Shown here: positions 10,816-21,312 of the stretch, one piece after another | Numbering within the stretch: the stretch's first letter is position 1 | Layout: each line of letters begins with the position of its first letter | Assembly: GCA_030710605.1 (NCBI GenBank) | Contig: CP092863.1 | Location: 144,094,081 to 144,158,080 of the forward strand | Reading direction: 5' to 3' | Source: Cordylochernes scorpioides | Lineage: Eukaryota > Arthropoda > Arachnida > Pseudoscorpiones > Chernetidae | Length of the DNA stretch: 64,000 bases | Notes under the pieces: model-generated | What the model saw: the letters and a program-made list of their open reading frames with translations, nothing else | Told to the model about the DNA's origin: nothing | Databases searched by the model: none | Translations under genes and position numbers: made by a program

Positions 10816-11084
10816 ATCAACAAAATTGTGTGTGTATCCCCCAAAATGACAAAAACTTCCCACTTTCTCAAGTGTTTTCCATGAGTGTAAATGTAAAATA
10901 TTGGTTTTCTCAAGGGTGATATTCAATTAGTTTTCTATGCACAATATATAAATGAATAATTTCTAATTCAATATTCAATAGAAATTTTAGGAGCTGTTAA
11001 CTCTTTGTTCCAACATACTATTAATACGTCATTACCATAACAAATTATTTCTATATTTGGTATTTGTGTAGTTTGGTTAGCATA

Positions 11085-11511
11085 TCATTATATATACAGT
11101 TACGAGCGTCATGCGTCATCTCTGTCACCGTTTGCTTGGAATGGCGCTCTCCTATTGGTTGGCTACGATCACGTGGCTACGATGGCGCCGCCACTACGCG
11201 AGAAACTTTGTTTTTGACTTTGCCCCCCCCCACTCGCTTTTTGGTGTTTGTAACTATTGTGTTGGAGCGGGGCGCTCCTTATATAAATGCATATATTAGT
11301 TAATAACTAAATGGAATCCTCTCTTTCTTTTTCCCAGTAAGAGACGCCTACGGAAGCCAACAGTACACAGACAGATAAAGCACATAGGCTATAGTTATTA
11401 ACTAATATAAGCATTTATTTAAGGCGCCAATTTATAATTGTAACAAATAGTATTTGAATCAAAACATTCAATCGGGTAAAACACGGGCGTTGCCCGGGTC
11501 ATTCGGCTAGT
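11085..11511 (+). mobile_element. Helitron-like element with CTAG 3' end
   Basis: Ends in a GC-rich hairpin (ACGGGCGTTGCCCGGGT) shortly before GGCTAG/T, the arrangement typical of Helitron 3' termini. Starts near TACAGTTACGAGCGTCATG. Internal GTTAATAACTA blocks face each other at 11300 and 11395. Mirrored at 30580-31005 and partly at 41744-42150. Confidence 0.65.
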
Positions 11512-11739
11512 TTAGTAATATCAACCACAAATGTAGACACACAGGTCTTCCTTTGGAATAGCCTTTCAATAATGATTTAGAAACTTCTATAGCAGTATAT
11601 GTGTGTGAAAATCATTATTTCAATTTTTAAAGTATGATTGCAGAATTCATAATCATTCCATCTGGTATTTTGTTTTTATATAATATTTTTAATAGAAATA
11701 TCCATCATATGTTGTCAAAAGAACTTTGTATATCCATTG

Positions 11740-12290
11740 CAACTTTTGTCATTGATTCTTTCTGTTTGTCCTGATGTGGAACTAACACCTACCCACATTA
11801 TCACATGCCCAGCAATGGCCGCAGCCTTGCAGAAAATTGACATGGACCCAGAACTTCACACACCCAAGATAGTGGACATTGCTGCTGCTGTGATAGAGAT
11901 GTATGAAGACATCTGAGACTCTTCATTGGACACGACAACAACAACAGAAAATTGATATGGACCCAGAACTTTACACACCCAAGATAGTGGACATTGCTGC
12001 TGCTGTGATAGAGATGTATGGAGACATCTGAGACTCTTCGTTGGACACGACAACAACAACAGAAAATTGATATGGACCCAGAACTTTACACACCCAAGAT
12101 AGTGGACATTGCTGCTGCTGTGATAGAGATGCATGGAGACATCTGAGGTTCTTCATTGGACATAACAACAACAGAAAATTAACATGGACCCAGAACTTTA
12201 CACACCCAAGATAGAGAACAATTCTGTGATAGAGATGTATGGAGACAACTGAGGCTCTTCATTGTACACGACAACAACAAAAGCTCTTTT
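11740..12290 (+). pseudogene. Non-LTR retrotransposon 3' end with 115-bp tandem copies
   Basis: Frame CPDVELTPTHIITCPAMAAAL continues to PKIVDIAAAVIEMYEDI and a stop. The C...H..C zinc-knuckle-like spacing and position at a CAACAACAAC tail are those of jockey/CR1-type ORF2 C-termini. The last 115 bp, coding end plus tail, is repeated about four times, as if 3' ends multiplied in tandem. Mirrored at 30005-30450; diverged copy at 50090-50400. Confidence 0.7.
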
Positions 12291-12382
12291 TGTTTATGCT
12301 CTATTATAATATCAATCCTTTTATCCAGAGCTTTCATTGTTGACTGTGTTCTAAATGATATATGTTATTTAAAGTAAATAAA

Positions 12383-12462
12383 AGGGGGGTCGGTGGAAGG
12401 ATGGTCTAAACCATTGGTATTCGACCGCTACGATCCGGGATCAAATCCCGATTTGGACACTT
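12383..12462 (+). tRNA. tRNA-derived repeat head (pseudo-tRNA)
   Basis: An A-box-like TGGAAGGATGG and a B-box-like GGATCAAATCC occur with tRNA spacing, and a short stem flanks the latter. The acceptor ends do not pair, so it is not a working tRNA but probably the head of a SINE-type repeat. Counterpart 29824-29903; more decayed relative at 59858-59915. Confidence 0.5.
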
Positions 12463-12679
12463 TTTCTAATTTAAATAAAATGCTCCAATGGCTCCTGATT
12501 CTTGCAAAATTCCACCTCCACGAGCGAGTGCATGTAACTTGGTTCAGTCATACTTCTAAGTGCGAAGTCGAACTGCTTTTCATATATGTAGATAGGTGGT
12601 GTACTTACAGTAAAGGCGGTCGCCAACTTCTACCCACCATGGTTATCATGGCCTCTACCACGTTTTATAGCGATATATA

Positions 12680-13052
12680 TATATATAAAAATCAATGTTT
12701 GTTCGTTTGTATATTTGTTTGTTTGTATGTCCGGTATACAAATTCGCAGTAGTTCACTAATTCAAATCAAAATTTCCATACATAGGTATAAAAATACGGG
12801 GAAGACGATAGGCTATTATAAAAAATATATAAATCAATTATTAAAACTATATATTCAAAATATTCTACTTAGCTCACGAACAGCGCCCTCTATTGAGTAC
12901 TAAATTAAATTAGATCAAATTATGCTGATGCAAACAAATAGATAAAGCTAATAACAAAAAATTATAAAAAAAATCTTATCTAAATATATATCACTCGGGT
13001 AGATATGCACACGGGTCAATCCCGGGGCGAAGCCCAGGTCACCTGTTTAGTA
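12680..13052 (+). mobile_element. Helitron-like non-autonomous element
   Basis: Starts in TATATATATAAAAATCAATG, ends with a CCCGGGGCGAAGCCCAGG hairpin and CTGTTTAGT. The TATAAAAGTCAATGT start and CGGGCGAAGCCCGG end are typical of short arthropod Helitrons. Contains a GAACAGCGCCCTCTATTGAG block. Counterpart 29245-29615 (minus). Confidence 0.68.
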
Positions 13053-13379
13053 TATATTATTCATATATATTCTATTTTATAATATTATTTCAATTATTTT
13101 AGAAAGGTTTGAAAAAACAACTACATTGGACGGTAACTTTAAGTCGTTTCCAAATTAGTTTTATAAGTTTTAGATATTATCTTTAGAGATACAGTTTTCT
13201 ACTTGTCTGAGTAATATTCTATTTGAATGCATACATGTATCAAATAGTTCATGTAGTGGCGATAAAAATGGTAGAGAATTATGAATATGATTATTATTCA
13301 ATAAAATACACTTTTGTACCAATATTAAGGTGAATATACAAAGCTACCAGGGGCATACCAACCCTTTGTACATATATCT

Positions 13380-13600
13380 TTTTTTTTTTACAATTTTCAA
13401 AACTCATTTATATTATTATTATCCCTATATATATAAAAGTCAATGTATGTATGTTTGTATGTTTATCGGCTATACATGTTTACAATACGTAACTATTCTG
13501 ACTGAAATTTTAACAATATATCGAGTAGAATATGGAAAAACTTATAGTGAAAAATTCATGTCTCTAACCCATATATATATATATATAATTATATATTAAT
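13380..13600 (+). mobile_element. Truncated Helitron-like copy
   Basis: Repeats the head of the element at 13704-14079 (CCCTATATATATAAAAGTC, TATCGGCTATACATG, TAGAATATGGAAAAACTTA) but stops in a (TA)n tract. Counterpart 28700-28920. Confidence 0.6.
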
Positions 13601-13703
13601 AATTATTTTGAATCTATTCGTTATTATATATCAATTGTGTTGATATTTTAAAAATATTTTTATCTAATTAACTTGCATACTAATTCTTGTACATATTTCA
13701 AAC

Positions 13704-14079
13704 TAGCCAAATAACCCGTTGAACGCCCGAGTTTTACCCGATTAAATGTTTTTATTCAAATACTATTCGTTACAATTGTAAATTGGCGCCGTGGATGTCA
13801 CTCTTGTGAAACGTCCTGCTTCAAACTTTACATGTACATTAGGTCAGCTGATATTACCTCCCATCTTCACCGCTAGAGCCGCTGTTCGCGAGCGAAAGGA
13901 CATATTTGCAAATAACTCGACGAATATTCGGGATAGAGACATGAAAATTTCGCTATAAGTTTTTCCATATTCTACTCTATATACCGTTAAAATTTGAGTC
14001 AGATTAGTTACGTATTGTGAACATGTATAGCCGATAAACATACAAACATACATACACTGACTTTTATATATATAGGGAA
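13704..14079 (-). mobile_element. Helitron-like non-autonomous element
   Basis: Minus-strand element from TCCCTATATATATAAAAGTC to a hairpin in CTCGGGCGTTCAACGGG and TTGGCTAG/T. Both termini (TC and CTAG) fit Helitrons; length about 376 bp. It sits next to the tRNA-Gly gene in both arms. Counterpart 28217-28595. Confidence 0.72.
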
Positions 14080-14122
14080 AATAATAATATAAATGAGTTT
14101 TAAAAATTGTAAAAAAAAAAAA

Positions 14123-14193
14123 TGCATCGGCCGGGAATCGAACCCGGGTCACCCGCGTGGCAGGCGAGCATTCTACCACTGAACCGCCGATTC
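14123..14193 (-). tRNA. tRNA-Gly (GCC), near intact
   Basis: 71-nt cloverleaf with anticodon GCC in loop CUGCCAC, A box TGGTTCAGTGG and B box GGTTCGATTCC. The acceptor stem is sound except position 2 (A opposite G). A run of T follows the 3' end directly, a pol III terminator. The gene lies inside a repeat that recurs at 28100 and 60219, so it may be a mobilised copy rather than an isolated housekeeping gene. Confidence 0.8.
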
Positions 14194-15374
14194 TTATAAG
14201 AAATGACTATATTTGGGTATTTATTCCATTCACAAAAGCAAACGATGACAGAATTGATTGTTGATGACTCTGATACTTGTATATATATATCTTTCTTTCT
14301 TTTCTTACAAAATTTTTGTTTATCTTTAAAGTGCAAGTGTCCCTAGGGGGACATAGCGCTCTAAAACGAAATAAAGAATATAATGGGGTAAGTTTCATTT
14401 AAAAAAAAAATTCTTTTTACAAATCTCTTGCTTTTGAGCACAAAAGCCCTTCTAAGGGCTAAGGGAGAAAACACGACACATAACAAATACGTATGGAACC
14501 TTATGTTTAAATTTGATCATATTTTTGGCTATACTGTCTTGACATGGAGCATTTTAAACATCAATAACAGATATAATATCTACGATATATATTTATAATT
14601 AATCTTATTTAACAAACATTCTCTATAAATACCTCAAAAAGCTCTCCTTTTATCGTAAAATTAATGATCTATGTTTATCTGAAAATGAGGATTTTCGAAA
14701 GCTTTCGTATAAAAGATTGTCCCAAAAGTTTGTAAACACTTGCATAAAATTGAAATATCACTACACTTGTATTATTCGCCGTTATGTATAATGTCTTTGT
14801 ATTATGTATAAAGTAATTGTATTATTATATATTCGCCGTAATAATATTATTCGCCGTTATGTATAATGTATTTGTATTATGTATAAAGTAATTGTATTAT
14901 TATATATTCGCCGTAATAATATTATTCGCCGTTATGTATGATGTATTTGTATTATGTATAAAGTAATTGTATTATTATGTATTCGCCGTAATAATATTAT
15001 TCGCCGTTATGTACAATGTCTTTGTATTATGTATAAAGTAATTGTATTATTATATTTTCGCCGTAATAATATTATTCGCCGTTATGTATAATGTCTTTGT
15101 ATTATGTATAAAGTAATTGTATTATTATGTATTCGCCGTAATAATATTATTCGCCGTTATGTACAATGTCTTTGTATTATGTATAAAGTAATTGTATTAT
15201 TATATTTTCGCCGTAATAATATTATTCGCCGTTATGTATAATGTATTTGTATTATGTATAAAGTAATTGTATTATTATGTATTCGCCGTAATAATATTAT
15301 TCGCCGTTATGTATAATGTATTTGTATTATGTATGAATTAATTGTATTATTATTTTTTCGCCGTAATAATATTA

Positions 15375-16136
15375 CGAGGGGCATCCAATAAATAAGTTTC
15401 CCTATTTTTTTTTCGGCGAACGAAACGTTGTAAAAATTAGTTAATAGGTAAGAAATGGTCACTAGGATGCGTTGGAAGCTGGTGACCTTTCAAAATCACT
15501 CTACTCTTACGCGCAAGTCCGTAGCGCTTCAGTTTCCATGGAGCTACCACTGGTGAACGTGTCCACTTGCGAACTCCGTTCTGTAATTCGTTTTTTCACA
15601 GTGAAAAATGAAACTGCGGTCAATATTCATCGCAATTTAGTGTCAGTGTATGGTGAAGGATGTATGAGCATCCAAATGGTTCGCCGATGGCGTTCATGGT
15701 TCTTGGAAGGACGGCAAAACGTGCATGATGACGAGCGAAGCGGCGGCCCGTTACTGCTACGGACAATGCAGCCGTGGCTGCTGTTCGGAATGTGGTGAAA
15801 GCAAATCGCCGCGTCACCATTGACGAAATAATGATTCGACTGCCTCCTGGAATCGAAATTGGATGCTCTTCGATTGGAACAATCATGTCAGATGTTTTGA
15901 ATTTGAATTGAAAACAGGCGGAGGCGAACCACTGGCTACGAAGACTGGGCACGGCTTGGTACAAAAGTGGTATCAAAAAATTGCTACAACGGTACCAAAA
16001 ATGTTCGGACAGAAATGGTGATTATGTAGAGAAGTAGTCTATGAGTTTTATAATGAAAATAAAATAACTGTATAATTGTAAATAATGTCGTTTTTTTGTT
16101 ACAAAATAGGGAAACTTATTTATTGGATGCCCCTCG
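15375..16136 (+). mobile_element. Internally deleted mariner-type transposon
   Basis: Terminal inverted repeats CGAGGGGCATCCAATAAATA and its complement are flanked by TA (15373-15374, 16137-16138). The first frame encodes a mariner-like N-terminal helix-turn-helix region (VIRFFTVKNETAVNIHRNL, QMVRRWRSWF), then shifts frame; the last part reads WYKSGIKKLLQRYQKC, a mariner C-terminus. At 762 bp it lacks most of the catalytic domain, so it is non-autonomous. Present only in the left arm. Confidence 0.9.
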
Positions 16137-16363
16137 TATTATGTATTCGCCGTAATAATATTATTATGTATTCGCCGTAATAATATTATTCGCCGTTATG
16201 TATAATGTCTTTGTATTATGTATAAAGTAATTGTATTATTATGTATTCGTCGTAATAATATTATTCGCCGTTATGTATAATGTCTTTGTATTATGTATAA
16301 AGTAATTGTATTATTATGTATTCGCCGTAATAATATTATTCGCCGTTATGTATAATGTCTTTG

Positions 16364-16840
16364 TCTATATTAATAAAATGCAAATTTCATAAGTGGTGTT
16401 CGCTAAAAACTTTCGTTACAATGCATCAATTTCGACCAAATTTTCAACATTTATGTAAAACGAGATGGAGCAGGTTTTGCTTAACATCAAAATATTTTTC
16501 CCAACTTTAACATGCGTAACTTCGCTGTTATCGATTAAATACAAAAAAAATCAACAGAGTTAATTTTATTTATATATAAATACAAAAAAAATCAGCAATT
16601 CATTCAACTCAATCTAAAAAAATATTCAAAACAAGCAATTTTAAGATAACACCATATGTAAAACAGTCGGCCAAGAAAACAACAACGATATTACATCTTT
16701 CTCACATATTCACACACAATCTTGATTAATAATTAAAACTAATCTTTAACATTGTTTATTATACTTCATAATATATAATATTCGTTAGGCAAACTTTCAC
16801 TCGGATAAAACCCGGGCGAAGCCGGGTACACATCCGCTAG
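16364..16840 (+). mobile_element. Non-autonomous Helitron in the 75-bp satellite
   Basis: 477 bp starting TCTATATTAATAAAATGC and ending CCCGGGCGAAGCCGGG hairpin, then CCGCTAG before T. It interrupts the satellite (TCTTTG / TATTATG) without target duplication, as Helitrons do. No counterpart in the right arm. Confidence 0.85.
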
Positions 16841-17646
16841 TATTATGTATAAAGTAATTGTATTATTATGTATTCGCCGTAATAATATTATTCGCCAAGT
16901 AATAAGAAAAACACGAATTTTTGAGACAACCTTATGCAAGTACGTATACGTGTATTATGAATATAAATTACTATGTTTGAGGTGCAATGATTCCATGAAA
17001 TATTTAAAATTTTACTACACATTCGAAATTTTCAATGTATTATAAATCCATACCTCAAATAAACTTAAAATATTAACAATAACCTAAACTAAATGACTTC
17101 CTTTTGAATTCCAAGTCACAAAAAAAAGGGATAAAAGTCGAAAACTAATTACAAATTTCCTATTTTAGCCGTAGGGCGGCACTACGATCATTTCACAGAA
17201 TATTCTTTATTTTAATTTGACCAGACAACCTTTATTATAGTTTTTCCTTCAGATTTGAACATGTTAATTAGAGAGAGAGTGGGCGCCATTTTAAAACGAG
17301 GTAATTATTTACGCGATATATTATAGTTTAATTAAATGTGTATAATAAAGGAATAATAAAAGTATATTTTTTGTCATTTGAGGTAAAAGTCGGTAAAATT
17401 AATCGTGGTTTTCTTGAGAGGAAGTTGTAAAGATTTAATTAAATCCCTAGTTGAAAGGCTGCTGTCAGAAACACCTGTGAAACCTTCTTTCTGTGACAGA
17501 GGATATATATAAGTTAAAATTGTGCTATAGGGTAGATAATGTCAACTTTTTTAACCATCGTTAGAGAAATTGTGTGTGTTTATTGCAAATTCATAAGCAT
17601 GTGTTTGTTGTGTGTGTAGTGTATAGTGTGTTGTATTCTTTGTTGT

Positions 17647-17893
17647 AATACAATATAATATAATGCGGCTTGTGATTGCAAAACGACATTTGAAAATCAT
17701 CCTGCATGTGTTTCTTTTAAACGAAAAATTTAAATTTATTTCAAGGAGAAATGACAACCATTTCTAACCGTAGGAATAAGGTATGAAAGGATGAAGTGTG
17801 AAGAGTAATGATAAAAGGAAAATAAAAGTGTCCAGGGATGGGAATCGAACCCACAGTGTTCCGCTTACCGGGTAGATGCCATGTCCACTAGGC
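17647..17893 (-). mobile_element. tRNA-derived SINE with 13-bp target duplication
   Basis: 247 bp, flanked by TATTCTTTGTTGT at 17634-17646 and 17894-17906. Head contains a B box (GGTTCGATTCC) after a degenerate A box; the body includes CTTTTATTTTCC, TCATCCTTTCAT and a CAAAAGAAACAC-type block also found at 7700-7950 and 33740-34290. Shared by both arms at the same site (26238-26484), so it predates their split. Confidence 0.8.
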
Positions 17894-18814
17894 TATTCTT
17901 TGTTGTGTGCATGTTGTATCGTGTGTGTTGTGTATTGGTTGTTGTATGTGTTTATTGCAGTGCGTGTTGCGTACATGTTATGTATTGTATGTTTTATGTA
18001 TACTCTTATACTGTATTTCACGCATTTTTTGTCATGTGTGTATTGGCCATTGTTTTGCGTGCATGTGTATAAGTTATGTAGTGTATATTGAGTATATTCT
18101 GTATTTCAAGCATTTTTAATCATATGTGTATTGTAATGTATTTTTCGTGAATGTTGTGTACAAATTATGTAGTGTATATTGTGTATATTCTGTGTTTCAC
18201 GCATGTTTTTATCATATGTGTATTGTAATGTGTCGTGTGAATGTTGCATATTGTGTATTGTATGTATATTGTGTGGTGTGTATAGTTCATGTTGTGTGCA
18301 TGCTGTGTTTACGATATGTTTTATCTTGTGTATTGTTTTTGTGTGTACCTTTGTGTGTTATTAAGTGTATTGTGTGGTCTATATTATGTTGAAGTGAATG
18401 TTGTGTACAAGTTATGTAGTGTATATTGTGCATATTCTGTGTTTCAAGCGTGTTTTTATCATATGTGTATTGTTGTTTGTGTGTATTTTCATGTGTTTTG
18501 TGTGCATGTTGTATAGTGTGGCGTTTGTGACAATTGACATTTGAAACTTCTTTATTGACTTCTTAGTCATAATTTGTGTGTGTTTTCTGTATTTAAGGTA
18601 TGTTTTATCTTGTGTATTGTTTTAGTGTTTCGTGTGTGTAGTATAGTGTATTGTATAGTCTATATTATGTTGTGTGTATGCTTTGTTGAAGTTAATGCTG
18701 TGTATAAGATGTGTTTATACTGTATTGTCGTGTGTGCATGTTGTAAGTATGCTCTATCACCGTGTGTTTTGTGTACATGTTGTGTAGTGAGTGATTTTGT
18801 GTGTACTGTCGTGT

Positions 18815-19335
18815 TTCGTGTGTGACAATTGACAATTAAATAATTTTTATTGACCGCTGGTCAACAATTACTCACGAGGAGTCAAAAGGGCAAACAATGT
18901 ACATTGATCAGGAGGGCAAGGCTATCCTTAGCTTGTAAATTCCCCTGCGAATGGTGGGATGGCTGTTCCGAGTTCGCTCGAAAGCAGCGTCAAGGAAGCC
19001 CGCGAGGTTACTCCCCTGCTCAGGTGAGAGATCCCCGAGTAGATCCAATCTATCTTCGCGGTATAAGACCGCAAACATGACGGCATCCAGGGAAATCCCT
19101 GGCTCCAGCAGGGGCTCAAAGCCGGGGTCAGTGATCATTTCATTGAAGATTGTATCTAACTCCGGCATCAGATCGTCGTCGTCCTCCATCGGGGCAGGTG
19201 GTGGAAGCGGAGGTGTAGTCGTGGCTGGAGTTGACTCCTGGGGAGAGGGCGGCGCCGGCTCAGCAGGCTGAGGCGCAGGCAGAGGAGGTACACATCGCTC
19301 TACCTCCGTCATCGGAACGACCTCCCCCATCTGCG
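18815..19335 (-). mobile_element. Retroelement-like insertion with 3' TTGAC hairpin
   Basis: Minus strand: a GC-rich reading frame, then GTTGACCAGCGGTCAATAAA and a terminal AATTGTCAATTGTC. The same hairpin plus tail ends the other insertions of this domain. Its sense strand coincides with the CA strand of the host repeat. No counterpart recognised in the right arm. Confidence 0.7.
18908..19330 (-). CDS. Unrecognised 140-residue reading frame in retroelement-like insertion
   Basis: I do not recognise this protein. The N-terminal half is rich in proline, alanine and acidic residues (PAPQPAEPAPPSPQ, then DDDDLMPELD); the C-terminal half looks folded, with EPGISLDAVMFAVLYREDRL and LAGFLDAAFERTRN, ending ALPS. 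Its GC-rich, proline-rich composition contrasts with the host. It lies where other insertions of this domain carry the reverse transcriptase C-terminus, so it could be ORF1 material, the tail of a different family, or a captured gene. The start codon is at the 5' truncation edge and may not be real. Confidence 0.5.
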   Translation of the reverse strand: MGEVVPMTEVERCVPPLPAPQPAEPAPPSPQESTPATTTPPLPPPAPMEDDDDLMPELDTIFNEMITDPGFEPLLEPGISLDAVMFAVLYREDRLDLLGDLSPEQGSNLAGFLDAAFERTRNSHPTIRRGIYKLRIALPS

Positions 19336-19710
19336 TCGTTGTGTGTATGCATTGTTTAAGTACATGTTGTGTTTATACTATATTGTCGTGTGTGAATGTT
19401 GTAATTATGTTCTATCACCATGTGTTTTGTGCACATGCTGTGTAATGTGTGATTTTGTGTTAAATGTATGTGTTATTATGCGTTTTCTTTTGTGGGTGTG
19501 GTTTATTTCTTGTGTATTGTCATGTATGTTGTATGAATTCTGTGAAGTATGTATAGTATATAGTGTTGAGTGTTGTATAAGGTGTGTTAGTGATTGTTTG
19601 AGGAATATTGCATTGTAGTATGTTTTGTGTATAAGTTGTGTTTATGCTGTATCGTCGTGTGTTTTATTTGAATATTGTGTAGTTTGTATATAGTGTGTAT
19701 GTGAGAATTC

Positions 19711-19995
19711 GACAATTAAAACAAATTTATTGACAACTCAGTCAATATTTACAAAATAAGGAAGAAATTACAAAAATAATTAGAGAAAATAAAAAGATAG
19801 CGAAAAGCGTGTTCGAACCAGGGACATCAGGTTGTAAAGTCTAAACCTTTCACAGCTAGGCTATTTTGCCTTATTATATAGTAATTTAAAGAAGAATTAA
19901 TATTTAAAAATTTAAATTTTCAGCCGGGGAGTCTTCCCCACCGTACAAGTGTCCTCTTCAAGGCGATGAGGGGGTCCTCAATTCCACCACCCAGC
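19711..19995 (-). mobile_element. Non-LTR retrotransposon 3' end with tRNA-like segment
   Basis: Minus strand: GGGIEDPLIALKRTLVRWGR-type protein end, stop, 3' UTR with a tRNA-like block (19806-19873), the hairpin TTGAC...GTCAA and TAAA, ending AATTGTC. Close relative of 24935-25828 by its protein tail. Counterpart 22998-23300. Confidence 0.75.
19806..19873 (-). tRNA. tRNA-like sequence in retroelement 3' UTR
   Basis: A box TAGCCTAGCTG and B box GGTTCGAACAC on the minus strand at normal spacing, with a 5-bp arm around the B box. Acceptor ends do not pair well. Both arms have it (23131-23197). Interpreted as a tRNA-like structure or pseudo-tRNA within the element, not a working gene. Confidence 0.5.
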
Positions 19996-20141
19996 CCTAA
20001 GTAGTGTGTATGTAGATGTGTTGGGTTTATGCTGTACTGTAGTGTTTGCTGTGTGGATTCTGTGTAGTGAGTGTAGTGTATATGCTGTTTTTTATACATC
20101 ATGTGTGTTGTTTATTTTTTATGTATTGACGTATTTATTTA

Positions 20142-20352
20142 GATAAAAAATAGGCACTTCGGCCAGTTTTAGTTTTTTATGTTCGTATATAATCGATATT
20201 TGAATTCTAATTGTCAAATGTCAAAGGAGAACATAAAAATTAATCTAATTAAGATATTAACATAATTACAGGTAATTAATACGATTTTCCACTCTATTAA
20301 AATTGTTTTTAAATCAATAATGGCAAGATAGAGAGAGAGAGCTTTTTGTTGA
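20142..20352. mobile_element. Insertion with 9-bp target duplication (left arm only)
   Basis: CGTATTTAT occurs at both ends (about 20132-20140 and 20357-20365) but once in the right arm near 22868. The insert includes CATTTGACAATTA-type sequence related to 21890-22035 on the opposite strand. Family unknown; a clear presence/absence difference between arms. Confidence 0.65.
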
Positions 20353-20418
20353 ATCGTATTTATGTTGTTCCACTCAAAATCTACTGAAATGATGTTTGTA
20401 ATCAAATTTACTATTCAT

Positions 20419-20518
20419 NNNNNNNNNNNNNNNNNNNNNNNNNNNNNNNNNNNNNNNNNNNNNNNNNNNNNNNNNNNNNNNNNNNNNNNNNNNNNNNNNN
20501 NNNNNNNNNNNNNNNNNN
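20419..20518. other. Assembly gap of 100 N
   Basis: Exactly 100 Ns, a length used by convention for scaffold joins of unknown size. It lies between the two inverted arms. The left side ends inside sequence that also occurs at 22800-22840, so the left contig simply stops there rather than reaching a palindrome centre. Confidence 0.98.
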
Positions 20519-21267
20519 GTTCACATTTTAAGAATTTATCCAACTAATCCAAGTACAATTTCATTTTTATTTCGGCGACCGGCGACATCAAAGACTTTCC
20601 AATTCTTTAAGTTTTGTCCATGAGTGTAAACAAGTTGGGAGTACATCTTACGAGATACATCATTAAAAAAATCTCGATAAATATTAAAATTTATTAAGGT
20701 ATATGCATAATATGAATACAGATTTATGAAAAAAGAAAATGTTGAACACAAGTTTCTACGATCCATCAATTAGGCAACTTTTAAGTTTAAGTTTTGTCCA
20801 TGAGTGTAAACAAGTTGTGAGTACATCCTACAATGCATCTTTAAAAATCTCCATGAATATTAAAATTTATTATGATATATGCATAACATGAATACAGATT
20901 TACGAAAAAAGAAAATGTTGAACACAAGTGCCTTTAATCCATCAATTAGGAAACTAATTGTAAATACAAACTAAAAAGTTAATTATTGAGTTAACTAATA
21001 CATGGCAGATTCATCTTGAGTACCACAGGAAAAAGTTTAAAATGTGCTTACGAAATTCGAATCCAACAAATTAATATATAATTAAGTTTAAAAATATAAT
21101 TATTTTTTATAAAAATAATAAAAATTATAATTTATTAATTCTATTGACGTTATGTGGCGCTGAGTTTGTTGTTGACATAAACATGTTGTTATACCTTTAA
21201 AAAGGGTTGGTTGAAATATTGGCAAAATAAATTATTTTTAACCAATATATAGCCTTTTTTAATTAAA

Positions 21268-21312
<45 letters not shown>

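Larger units (their letters stand above)
14771..16890 (+). repeat. 75-bp satellite array with nested transposons
   Basis: Monomer period is exactly 75 bp (for example ATTATTCGCC at 14771, 14846, 14921). Each monomer contains the perfect palindrome AATAATATTATT next to CGCCG. About eight units precede a mariner insertion, three follow it, then a Helitron. The right arm holds only a short version (27225-27535). Confidence 0.9.
17907..20110. repeat. GT-rich degenerate repeat domain (left arm)
   Basis: About 2.2 kb in which the + strand is dominated by TGTGTAT-type motifs; the right arm equivalent shows an 82-bp period. Cysteine-rich open frames here are composition artefacts. The tract is broken by minus-strand retroelement ends at 18530-18575, 18815-19335 and 19711-19995. 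Confidence 0.85.
290..20418 (-). repeat. Left arm of large inverted duplication
   Basis: This stretch is the reverse complement of about 22800-42215. Paired landmarks include the Ig7 exon (5017-5304 with 36868-37155), Ig6b exon (8717-8875 with 33212-33370), tRNA-Gly (14123-14193 with 28100-28170) and a 247-bp SINE with 13-bp target duplications (17647-17893 with 26238-26484). The four exons have the same inferred protein; introns differ by substitutions, repeat copy number and whole transposon insertions. It ends at an N gap. I infer an alternative haplotype scaffolded in inverted orientation, or a real palindromic duplication. Confidence 0.93.

Noticed and set aside
12383-12462. Functional tRNA gene
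   Set aside because: B-box and A-box resemblance only; acceptor ends do not pair and the B box is GGATCAAATCC.
14771-16890. CRISPR-like array from regular 75-bp repeats
   Set aside because: There are no unique spacers; the whole 75 bp is repeated, in a eukaryotic satellite interrupted by mariner and Helitron elements.
17876-18825. Cysteine- and valine-rich open frames in the GT-rich domain
   Set aside because: They arise from TGT/GTG codons in low-complexity sequence, overlap in several frames and have no conserved domain.
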